64,000 bases of DNA from assembly GCF_030269365.1 (NCBI RefSeq), contig NZ_BSTF01000004.1, positions 434,001 through 498,000 on the forward strand, in the 5' to 3' direction. The position numbers and the translations under genes were made by a program. Position 1 is the stretch's first letter. The number at the start of each line of letters is the position of its first letter. The DNA comes from Lentzea sp. NBRC 102530 (GTDB taxonomy: Bacteria; Actinomycetota; Actinomycetes; Mycobacteriales; Pseudonocardiaceae). Under the pieces are notes generated by a model, which saw only the letters and a list, made by a program, of their open reading frames with translations, was not told where the DNA came from and ran no database searches. Positions 8,183 through 15,504 of the stretch are shown in pieces.

Positions 8183-8270
8183 TCCGCAAACGTGTCACCT
8201 AATCGGCGCATTCGAATCCAATGATTTGGCGACAGTCGTGCAACAGTGCCCCGACCTGTCCGTTTGCGGA
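8183..8270. repeat. Widely spaced 10-bp inverted repeat upstream of the DUF4082 gene
   Basis: TCCGCAAACG at 8183-8192 is exactly complementary to CGTTTGCGGA at 8261-8270, with 68 bp between. The right arm runs into the GGAGG ribosome site of the DUF4082 gene, so pairing in RNA would hide that site. It could also be a regulator-binding pair. No function is established. Confidence 0.4.
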
Positions 8271-8283
8271 GGTAGGGTCCGGT

Positions 8284-11070
8284 ATGGCAGCTGATCAAGA
8301 GAATGGTTCAGTGGCCGCCGCCCAGGGGGGAAACCTGGTCGTCGCCGAGGGGCCGTACAGCATCTGGGGACCGTCGGACACACCCGCGGTCATTTCCGAA
8401 ACCGACACCGGCTCCTTGGAGCTGGGCGTCCGGTTCCGCGCCGACAGGCCGGGCCGGATCACCGGTGTGAAGTTCTACAAAGGCACCGGCAACGGGGGCA
8501 CGCACGTCGGTTCCGTGTGGACGACGAGCGGCACCCGCCTCGCGTCCGCGACGTTCACGAACGAGACGGCGACGGGCTGGCAGACGGCGATGTTCGCCAC
8601 GCCCGTGCAGGTCCAGGCGAACACGAGCTTCGTCGCCTCGTACTTCGCGCCGCAGGGCCGCTACAGCGCGAGCTACAACTACTTCACGACAGCGAGGGTC
8701 AACGGCCCGCTGCAGGCGCCGAAGTCGGTCCCGGGGGCACCGAACGGCGTGTTCAAGTACGGGGCCGCCAGCGCGTTCCCGACCTCGACGCACCTGAGCG
8801 CCAACTACTGGGTCGACGTGATCTTCGAACCGACCGAGCTGGACCAGGGCTTCGGCGGCCCGGTGCTGCTCGTCAAGTCGGACGCGCACCCGTTCAGCCG
8901 CTACTTCGCCGAAGTCCTGCGAGCGGAGGGCATCGGCTCGTTCACCACCGCCGATCTGTCCTCTGTGGACGCGACCGTGCTCGGGCAGCACGACGTGGTG
9001 GTGCTGGGCGAGGTCCCGCTGACCGCGGCGCAGGCCACGATGTTCACCGACTGGGTCAACGCGGGCGGCAACCTGATCGCGTCCCGCCCGGACAAGAAGC
9101 TGGCGGGCCTGCTCGGCCTGACCGACCTCGGCACCACGCTGAACAACGGCTACCTGCTCATCAACCCGGCCCAGGTGCCGGGTCTGCCGAACACCACGAT
9201 GCAGTACCACGGCACCGCGGACCGTTACACGGCGACGAGTGCGACCACCATCGCCACCCTCTACAGCAACGCCACCACGGCCACCGCGAACCCGGCCGTC
9301 ACCCTGCGCACGACCGCGGGCGGCGGCAACGCGGTGGCGTTCACCTACGACCTGGCCCGCTCGATCGTCCTGACGAGGCAGGGAAACCCGGCCTGGGCAG
9401 GCGTCGAACGGGACAACGACCCGCCCCTGCGCCCGGTGGACCTGTTCTTCGGCGCGAAGACCGGCGACGTCCAGCCCGACTGGAACGACTTCGCCAAGAT
9501 CGCGATCCCGCAGGCCGACGAACAGCAGCGCCTCTTCGCGAACCTCCTGGCGACGATCAACCGCGCCAAGAAGCCCATCCCGAAGACCTGGTACCTGCCC
9601 AAGGGCCTCAAAACCGCCATCGTCATGGCGTTGGACGACCACGGCACCCCCGGCGGCACCCAGACCTACTTCGAGGAGCTGAAGGCCAACACCCCGGCCG
9701 GAGCCTCGTTCGACCAGTGGGAGACCCTGCGCGCCACGTCGTGGATGTTCGTCGACGGCGCCACCATGACCGACGCTCAAGCCGCGGCCTACAACAGCCA
9801 GGGCTTCGACCTGGGCATCCACGTCAACACCGGCTGCGCCAACTGGACCCCGGCGTCCCTGGAAACGACTTTCACCTCGGAACTGGCCCTCTGGGCGACC
9901 ACCTACCCGAGCCTCCCGCCGCAGACGGGCAACCGCACCCACTGCATCGTCTGGAGCGACTGGGCCACCCAGCCCAAGGTCGAACTGGGCAAGGGCATCC
10001 GCATGGACCTCAACTACTACTACGCACCCAGCTGGTGGGTGAACAACCGCCCAGGCATGTTCACCGGCTCAGGCCTCCCCATGCGCTTCGCCGACCTCGA
10101 CGGCACGATGATCGACGTCTTCCAGGTCGTCTCCCAGCTCGTCGACGAGAACGGCATGACCTACCCGGCCGCTATCGACACCATGCTCGACCGAGCCCTC
10201 GGCTACGAGGGCTACTACGGCGTCTTCGGCACGCACTACTACATCAGCGGCGACAACTTCGGCACGCAGATCATCACCTCGGCCAAGGCCAGGGGCGTTC
10301 CGATCATCACCGGCAAGCAGATCCTGGACTGGACCGACGGCCGCAACGCGTCGTACTTCTCCGCGATCGCCTGGAGCGGCAACAACCTCACGTTCACCGC
10401 CACCGTCGACAACCGCACCAACGGCATGCTCCGAGGAATGCTGCCGGTCCACTCGTCCAAGGGCGTGCTGACGTCCATCACGCGAGCCGGCACGCCGGTC
10501 ACCTTCACCAGGGAGACCATCAAGGGCGTCACCTACGCCCTGTTCCCCACCGCGGCAGGCGCCCACACCGCCACCTACACGCCGTACACGTACCCGGTGT
10601 CGTTCTTCACCGGCGCCACCCCGGCCAACATCACCACCACCGACACCAGCGCGGGCGAGCTGGGCTTCAAGTTCACCCCGGCCGTCAACGGCAGGATCAC
10701 CGCCGTCAAGTTCTACAAGGGCCCCCAGAACCTGGGCACCCACACCGTCAGCGTCTGGTCCTCCACCGGCACCCGCCTGGCCACCGCCACAGCCACCAAC
10801 GAGACGGCGAGCGGCTGGCAGACCGTGCAACTGACCACCCCGCTCAACGTCACCGCGGGCACCACCTACATCGCCTCGTACTTCTGCCCCGGCGGCCGCT
10901 ACTCCTACGACTACGACTACTTCACGCAAGCGAGGACAGCGGGCCCGCTGACGGCGCCGTCGACGATCGGCAGCGGCGGCAACGGCGTCTACGCACTCGG
11001 CAGCAACTTCCCGAACCAGACCTACCGCTCCCTGAACTACTGGGTGGACGTGGTCTTCACGTCGCCGTAG
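8284..11070 (+). CDS. Large DUF4082 protein with two terminal DUF4082 domains and a deacetylase-like centre
   Basis: This 928-aa protein carries one DUF4082 beta-sandwich at each end: N-terminal GRITGVKFYKGTGNGGTHVGSV ... TSFVASYFAPQGRYS (about 35-185), and C-terminal GRITAVKFYKGPQNLGTHTVSV ... TTYIASYFCPGGRYS (about 780-928). Between them lies a domain resembling a DUF4350/ThuA-like fold (LLVKSDAHPFSRYFAEVLRAEGI). It is followed by a region with polysaccharide-deacetylase flavour (TAIVMALDDHGTPGG, FDLGIHVNTGCANW). DUF4082 is typical of exported carbohydrate-related enzymes, yet no signal peptide follows the ATG at 8284, whose start is supported by GGAGG at 8268-8272. Substrate is unknown. 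A hairpin at 11082-11118 follows it. Confidence 0.85.
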   Translation: MAADQENGSVAAAQGGNLVVAEGPYSIWGPSDTPAVISETDTGSLELGVRFRADRPGRITGVKFYKGTGNGGTHVGSVWTTSGTRLASATFTNETATGWQTAMFATPVQVQANTSFVASYFAPQGRYSASYNYFTTARVNGPLQAPKSVPGAPNGVFKYGAASAFPTSTHLSANYWVDVIFEPTELDQGFGGPVLLVKSDAHPFSRYFAEVLRAEGIGSFTTADLSSVDATVLGQHDVVVLGEVPLTAAQATMFTDWVNAGGNLIASRPDKKLAGLLGLTDLGTTLNNGYLLINPAQVPGLPNTTMQYHGTADRYTATSATTIATLYSNATTATANPAVTLRTTAGGGNAVAFTYDLARSIVLTRQGNPAWAGVERDNDPPLRPVDLFFGAKTGDVQPDWNDFAKIAIPQADEQQRLFANLLATINRAKKPIPKTWYLPKGLKTAIVMALDDHGTPGGTQTYFEELKANTPAGASFDQWETLRATSWMFVDGATMTDAQAAAYNSQGFDLGIHVNTGCANWTPASLETTFTSELALWATTYPSLPPQTGNRTHCIVWSDWATQPKVELGKGIRMDLNYYYAPSWWVNNRPGMFTGSGLPMRFADLDGTMIDVFQVVSQLVDENGMTYPAAIDTMLDRALGYEGYYGVFGTHYYISGDNFGTQIITSAKARGVPIITGKQILDWTDGRNASYFSAIAWSGNNLTFTATVDNRTNGMLRGMLPVHSSKGVLTSITRAGTPVTFTRETIKGVTYALFPTAAGAHTATYTPYTYPVSFFTGATPANITTTDTSAGELGFKFTPAVNGRITAVKFYKGPQNLGTHTVSVWSSTGTRLATATATNETASGWQTVQLTTPLNVTAGTTYIASYFCPGGRYSYDYDYFTQARTAGPLTAPSTIGSGGNGVYALGSNFPNQTYRSLNYWVDVVFTSP

Positions 11071-11081
11071 CGCCCGCCCGC

Positions 11082-11118
11082 TTCTCGTCGACGGGGCCGC
11101 TGACCTCGTCGACGAGAA
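11082..11118 (+). terminator. Hairpin after the DUF4082 gene
   Basis: TTCTCGTCGAC (11082-11092) and GTCGACGAGAA (11108-11118) are perfectly complementary, giving an 11-bp stem with a 15-nt loop, 12 bp after the stop codon. There is no T-run, as is common for actinobacterial terminators. Confidence 0.55.
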
Positions 11119-11325
11119 CTCGCGGCACGAGCAGATTTCCGCCGGCCTCTCGTCCGAGGCGTCTGCGACTTGAAATTTCGTTATCGGCATGAATATTCCA
11201 GTGCGACAGTATTCTTTTCATTGTGTGCCGCCAGCGGCCGCCCGCTGCTAGCATCTGGCTCCCGGTGTCGGACCTCGTCGTCGAGCCGCACAGAAGTTGT
11301 CCACGCATTGGATGTCAGTTCCCTC
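11119..11325. other. AT-richer gap before the TIR gene
   Basis: This noncoding stretch between the DUF4082 hairpin and the TIR gene is visibly richer in A/T than its surroundings (especially 11170-11225), which may mark foreign DNA or a promoter. TAGCAT at 11249-11254 is a possible -10. No complete promoter or repeat could be identified. Confidence 0.35.
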
Positions 11326-12336
11326 ATGGTCGGTCCAGCCCTTGAATTCGAGTACGACGTCGTTCTTTCTTTCGCGGGTGAACAGCGAGAGTTCGTGGAG
11401 TCGGTGGCAGGTGCCCTGCGTGACAGCAAGGTGCGTGTTTTCTACGATGCGTTCGAGGAGATCGAGCTCTGGGGCAAAGATCTCCACGAACACCTGGCCT
11501 GGGTCTACAGCAAGGCAGCCAGGCATTGTGTCCTGTTCTCGTCTTTCGAGTACCACGAGAAGTTGTGGACCAACCACGAACGCAAGAGTGCACAAGTGAG
11601 GGCGTTCCGAGAGCACGAGGCCGACTACGTGCTGCCTGTTCGCCTGGACGACGCGGAGATCACCGGGCACTTCGCCGCAGTCGGCCACATCGACGCGAGA
11701 GTCGGTGATGACGGTGTCCGCAGGCGGACGCCCCGGGAGATCGCCGATCTCATAGTCAAGAAGTTGCCGCCGAAAGTTCTTCCCGCGCGCAAGAGTTACA
11801 TCCCCGCGGAACCGGACGAGCTGTACCGCGCACTCGATGCCACCAAGAAGGCGCACAAGGTGGCCGTCAAATCTGTGGCCGGAACCTTCCTGGGCACGCT
11901 GGAGCGCATGTCCGTCGAAGAGCGGAGGCTCGTCCTGCGCGTCTTCCGAGACGGCTGCCAATGCGAACTCCCGAGCAACGTGCACGTCTTCCTGGACATG
12001 ATCCGGCGCGACTTCGGCTATCAGCCCGAGACGACCATGGACATGCTCTACGGACTGACTTCCCTGGGTTTCACCGTCCAGCTGAAGGAGCGCTCACGAG
12101 AACGCGGGGGCAACCTCGTGGCCCTCGGCTGGCGAGACCGGCACGCGTATCAGGATTCCACCGTCTACGACTACGTGATGAGGAATTCTCTTGCGATCGC
12201 GATGTCCATGCTCGAACTCTCGCAGAGCAAGTTCTGCGCGCACCACGGCGACAAGGTGATGGAGGACCTGGACTTCGTCGGTTTGGCGACCGACGTCCCC
12301 ATGGCGGAGCTGGAGCGCATCGCGGGCGTCAGTTGA
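11326..12336 (+). CDS. TIR-domain protein, possible NADase effector
   Basis: About 336 aa from the ATG at 11326. The N-terminal TIR domain (about 8-140) shows YDVVLSFAGEQREFVESVAGAL, the BB-loop region VFYDAFEEIELWGKDL, and a WTNHE segment (W81-E85). This is the WxxxE-like pattern around the catalytic glutamate (E85) of bacterial TIR NADases. The C-terminal half (about 150-336) matches no family I recognise and may be the sensor. Such proteins act in NAD-depleting anti-phage defence or signalling, but no partner gene is adjacent. The gene lies beside the 3' end of tRNA-Arg, and upstream DNA is AT-richer, both hints of acquisition. No ribosome site precedes the ATG, and the frame stays open upstream to 11170, so the start is uncertain. 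Confidence 0.8.
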   Translation: MVGPALEFEYDVVLSFAGEQREFVESVAGALRDSKVRVFYDAFEEIELWGKDLHEHLAWVYSKAARHCVLFSSFEYHEKLWTNHERKSAQVRAFREHEADYVLPVRLDDAEITGHFAAVGHIDARVGDDGVRRRTPREIADLIVKKLPPKVLPARKSYIPAEPDELYRALDATKKAHKVAVKSVAGTFLGTLERMSVEERRLVLRVFRDGCQCELPSNVHVFLDMIRRDFGYQPETTMDMLYGLTSLGFTVQLKERSRERGGNLVALGWRDRHAYQDSTVYDYVMRNSLAIAMSMLELSQSKFCAHHGDKVMEDLDFVGLATDVPMAELERIAGVS

Positions 12337-12400
12337 CTCCGCCGGCGGGGCCTGGCGCGTGACGGTCTCTGCTTCCGGGCGAGCCGTGATCGAGAACGAC

Positions 12401-12435
12401 GAAGGCCCCCGACCTGGTGCAGGTCGGGGGCCTTC
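12401..12435. terminator. Strong hairpin between TIR gene and tRNA-Arg
   Basis: GAAGGCCCCCGACCT (12401-12415) pairs perfectly with AGGTCGGGGGCCTTC (12421-12435) around a 5-nt loop. It lies 8 bp beyond the 3' end of tRNA-Arg (minus strand) and 64 bp after the TIR stop, so it probably terminates both. Confidence 0.8.
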
Positions 12436-12442
12436 GGTCCAG

Positions 12443-12515
12443 CGCCCCTGGCAGGATTCGAACCTGCGACCTCGGGATTAGAAGTCCCTCGCTCTCTCCA
12501 CTGAGCTACAGAGGC
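12443..12515 (-). tRNA. tRNA-Arg (anticodon TCT)
   Basis: The 73-nt minus-strand sequence folds into a cloverleaf. Acceptor arms GCCTCTG and CAGGGGC pair with one G-U; the D-arm contains TAGCTCAGTGGAGAGAGC; the anticodon loop is CTTCTAA with anticodon TCT; and the T-arm is GCAGGTTCGAATCCTGC. The CCA end is not encoded. A strong hairpin follows at 12401-12435. Confidence 0.95.
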
Positions 12516-12645
12516 TGGAGGGGTGCGAGAGCGGCCACGAAGTGTGGTCGCCCGGTGCCCCCACCGGACACATCGTCCGGAGTCGATCGACCGTTTCCGC
12601 CCTACGACCAAATGGGTGACGAAAACTGTCTAAACGTGACGCGGA

Positions 12646-13725
12646 TCACTTCCGTGGGGCCGTTGAGGCTCTCTCCACGAGGGAAACGCCGAGTCTCGTC
12701 GGCCTCGGCGGTCTCGCGCCGGCCAGTAACTTCAGTGCCAGTTCGCCGGCTCTGCGGCCCTTGTCGGCCAGGGGTTGACGCACGGTAGTCAACGGCGGGT
12801 CGCTGTAGGCCGCTTCGGGGACGTCGTCGAAGCCGACGACCGAAAGGTCCCCCGGGACGGTCAACGTCAGGTCGCGTGCTGCTTGGAGGGCGCCGAAGGC
12901 CAGTTGGTCCGACGTGCACAGCAAAGCGCTCGGGCGCGGCGTGCGGGTGAGCAGCCACCGCGCGCCTAGTCGTCCGAGCTCGCGATCACTGCCGCGCGCC
13001 TCCCACACCGGAACATTGTCCGGTTTCACCCCTGCTTTTTCCAAAGTGTCGAGGTAGCCGCCCAGTCGGTCGCGGCTGACGCGGAACGGCACGTCCGAAC
13101 GGCGCTCGTGCGAGACCGGTCCGGATACTCCGTCCGGGCGCAGTGCGAACGTCAGGATGCCGAACCGCCGGTGGCCCAGGTCGAGGAGGTGCGTGGCGGC
13201 CGCGGTGCAGCCGGCGTGGTCCTGCACCTCGACGCGGGCGGTGTCGGGGAGTTCGGGTTGGTCGATCACGACCAGGGGGAGGCCACGGGTCGCCACGGCG
13301 TCGAGGGCGGGGGCCGAGTCGGGCAGTGAGTAGGCGACCATCACGTCTGCCTGTGCGCGCGACACGATCGATGGGCGTGGACCGCCCGTGGCGTCTCCTG
13401 GCATCAGCACGAGGCTGTGGTCGTGGCCGTCGACGGTCTGGGCGAGGCCGTCGAGCACGATCGACAGCGCCGGATCCGAGAACGCGCCGGACAGGCCCTG
13501 CGGCAGCATGAAGCCCACGGCCGCGGACGAGCGGGTGGCCAGCGAGCGGGCCACCGGGTCCGGGCCCGCGTAGCCGAGCGTGCGGGCCGTTTCGAGGATG
13601 CGTTCGCGCAACGACGACGACAGCTGGTCGGGCCGGTTGTACGCGTTCGACACCGTTGCCCTGGAGACCCCGACGGCGGCGGCGACGGTGTCCAGCGTCG
13701 GCCTGCGTCGGCGGTCGGAGTCCAC
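12646..13725 (-). CDS. LacI-family transcriptional repressor
   Basis: This 359-aa protein has an N-terminal LacI helix-turn-helix (LDTVAAAVGVSRATVSNAYNRPDQLSSSLRERILETARTLGY, residues 11-52) and a periplasmic-binding-protein-like effector domain ending with the conserved PGDLSVVGFDDVPEAAYSDPPLTTVRQPL. The GTG start at 13725 is preceded by TACGAT (13732-13737) six bases away, a leaderless layout. It is divergent from an MFS transporter. A perfect LacI-type palindrome (13770-13783) lies between, so it probably represses the exporter and perhaps itself. The inducer is unknown. Confidence 0.93.
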   Translation of the reverse strand: MDSDRRRRPTLDTVAAAVGVSRATVSNAYNRPDQLSSSLRERILETARTLGYAGPDPVARSLATRSSAAVGFMLPQGLSGAFSDPALSIVLDGLAQTVDGHDHSLVLMPGDATGGPRPSIVSRAQADVMVAYSLPDSAPALDAVATRGLPLVVIDQPELPDTARVEVQDHAGCTAAATHLLDLGHRRFGILTFALRPDGVSGPVSHERRSDVPFRVSRDRLGGYLDTLEKAGVKPDNVPVWEARGSDRELGRLGARWLLTRTPRPSALLCTSDQLAFGALQAARDLTLTVPGDLSVVGFDDVPEAAYSDPPLTTVRQPLADKGRRAGELALKLLAGARPPRPTRLGVSLVERASTAPRK

Positions 13726-13769
13726 AGACGCATCGTAGGCGAGAGATAGGACCCAGATCCCTGGTGTTG

Positions 13770-13783
13770 CTGAAGCGCTTCAG
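13770..13783. promoter_or_regulatory. LacI-type operator
   Basis: CTGAAGCGCTTCAG is a perfect 14-bp palindrome with the central CG and flanking AA/TT expected of LacI/GalR operators. It sits between the divergent lacI-type gene and the MFS gene, ending 2 bp before the transporter start. Confidence 0.8.
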
Positions 13784-13785
13784 TC

Positions 13786-14961
13786 ATGCTGGGTCGCATG
13801 TCCCCACGGTTGGCTGCGTTCGTCGCGTTCCTGTTGAACGGCGCCGTCTTCGGCACCTGGGCCGCCCGCGTGCCCGCGCTCGCCGAGCAGATCGGCGCGG
13901 AGGTGGGCAGCCTCGGGCTCGCGTTGCTCGGGGCGAGCGCCGGGCTGGCGTTCACGGCACCGCTGGCGGCCCGGTACTGCGCGGTGCACGGCAGCCGTGG
14001 CGCGCTGATAGCGAGCAGTCTCCTCAGTCCGTTGCTTCTGCCCGTGCTCGCCTTGTCGCAGTCAACGGTCCAATTCGGACTCACGCTCGTGGCGCTGGGG
14101 GCGAGCATCGCCGTGATGGACGTGTCGATGAACATCGCCGCGGTCGTCGTCGTACGGGCGTTGCAGCGGCCGTTGATGCCGCAGTTCCACGCCGGGTTCA
14201 GCGTTGGCGGTCTCATCGGGTCGTTGGGCAGTGCCGCCGCCGCACAAGCCCACTGGACGCCGATGCGGCACTTCCTCGTGGCGGCGTTCGTGGGCGTCCT
14301 TGTGACCGCTCTCATCGCGAAGTACATCCCCGGAGGCGTGGGGGAGCGTCATCGGGAAGAAGTCACCGAACGAGCGAACGTGCTCAAGAGCCCGGTCCTC
14401 TGGCTGTTGGCGTGCGTCGCGCTGTGCAGCGCCATCGCGGAAGGGGCGGCGGCGGACTGGTCGGCGTTGTTCATGGTGCGTGAGCGGGGCATGGGTGACG
14501 CTGCGGGTGCCTACGCCTATGCGGTCTTCTCGGTCACGATGGCGCTCGCGCGGTGGTTCGGCGAACCGATCCAACGCCGACTGGGCCCACACCGTCTGCT
14601 CGCGGCGGGCGGTGCGCTCGCGGCAACGGGCCTGGCGCTCGCCGTCGCGGTTCCCTTCCCGGTCGCGGGCTACGCCGGGTTCGGACTGGCCGGACTGGGG
14701 CTCGCGTTCTCGTTCCCGGTGGTCATGGACCTCGCGAGCGAGACCGGGAAGCGCGCGGACGGCAGCGGCGGCGAACGCGAACTTGGCCTGGTTACGACGA
14801 TCGCCTACACGGGGTTCCTCGCGGGTCCGCCGATCGTGGGCGGGCTCGCGCACGTCAGTTCGCTCGTGCTGTCGCTCGGGTTCGTGGCGCTCGTCACGGC
14901 GCTGATCATCCCGGCGACCTGGCTCGCCAGGAGGGCCGCTAGGCCGGCGGCATCCGTTTGA
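13786..14961 (+). CDS. MFS transporter
   Basis: About 391 aa with 11-12 hydrophobic helices. The start (LAAFVAFLLNGAVFGTWAARVPALAEQIG) and the DVSMNIAAVVVVRALQRPLMPQFHAGFSVGGLIGS segment are typical of the YbjJ/sugar-like MFS group. It belongs to the inner membrane; its substrate is unknown. The divergent LacI regulator and the palindrome immediately upstream suggest induction by a sugar or related ligand. A second ATG at 13798 (MSPRLAAF) is an equally good start; neither has a clear ribosome site. It overlaps the convergent lipoprotein gene by 23 bp. Confidence 0.88.
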   Translation: MLGRMSPRLAAFVAFLLNGAVFGTWAARVPALAEQIGAEVGSLGLALLGASAGLAFTAPLAARYCAVHGSRGALIASSLLSPLLLPVLALSQSTVQFGLTLVALGASIAVMDVSMNIAAVVVVRALQRPLMPQFHAGFSVGGLIGSLGSAAAAQAHWTPMRHFLVAAFVGVLVTALIAKYIPGGVGERHREEVTERANVLKSPVLWLLACVALCSAIAEGAAADWSALFMVRERGMGDAAGAYAYAVFSVTMALARWFGEPIQRRLGPHRLLAAGGALAATGLALAVAVPFPVAGYAGFGLAGLGLAFSFPVVMDLASETGKRADGSGGERELGLVTTIAYTGFLAGPPIVGGLAHVSSLVLSLGFVALVTALIIPATWLARRAARPAASV

Positions 14962-15469
14962 GGGCTTCCTGGCGGAGCGGCTCCAGCGCCTTGCTCGCCT
15001 TGCTCTCGGTCGCGTTGCCACTCATGCCGATGGCGACCATCAAGGACTCCTCACGCGTGACGGCGATGGTGGCCGTGCACACCATGTCCTTCGTCTTGTC
15101 GTCGTCCTGACGGCCGCAGCTCAGCCACGTGGCGTGCTTGGACGTGTCGACCTCAGTGCCCTCGGGCTGCGCCTTCTTCGACTGGTCGAACGACCGGTAA
15201 GGCACCGCCACCAGCACGTAAGGGCCTTCTTTGAGGGTGTAGAGGCACGAGTTCGCGAGCTCGGTGCGCGGCACGGGGTTGAACTTCAGCGTGCCGATCG
15301 GCTTGAGGTCCTTCTCCGTCACCAGGGCGCACGGGTCGACTCCCGCGGTCTTGCGCGGCGTCGCGATGGCGAGCGGCGGCAGCGGTGCCGCGACCGGTTC
15401 GCCCTGGATGGAGTACGCGCAGCCGGTCAGCGAGAGCAGCACGAGCAGGAGAGGGAGAGAACGTCTCAC
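14939..15469 (-). CDS. DUF3558-type lipoprotein
   Basis: About 176 aa from GTG 15469. The N-terminus VRRSLPLLLVLLSLTGC is a lipoprotein signal with lipobox LTGC. The mature part has the DUF3558 pattern (DPCALVTEKDL ... NSCLYTL ... LSCGRQDDDKTKDMVCTATIAV) with paired cysteines. These are exported actinobacterial lipoproteins of unknown role. The GTG is supported by the -10-like TAGTGT (15478-15483, minus strand) eight bases upstream. It is divergent from the CopD-CtaG gene with 35 bp between the starts, and its end overlaps the MFS gene. Confidence 0.85.
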   Translation of the reverse strand: MRRSLPLLLVLLSLTGCAYSIQGEPVAAPLPPLAIATPRKTAGVDPCALVTEKDLKPIGTLKFNPVPRTELANSCLYTLKEGPYVLVAVPYRSFDQSKKAQPEGTEVDTSKHATWLSCGRQDDDKTKDMVCTATIAVTREESLMVAIGMSGNATESKASKALEPLRQEALKRMPPA

Positions 15470-15504
15470 ACGGCCCAACACTAGAGGGTCGTAGGCTCCG
15501 GGGC

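Noticed and set aside
8308..9942. 544-aa minus-strand open frame opposite the DUF4082 gene
   Set aside because: The plus strand encodes clear DUF4082 domains; the minus translation is Arg/Gly/Val-rich with no domain.
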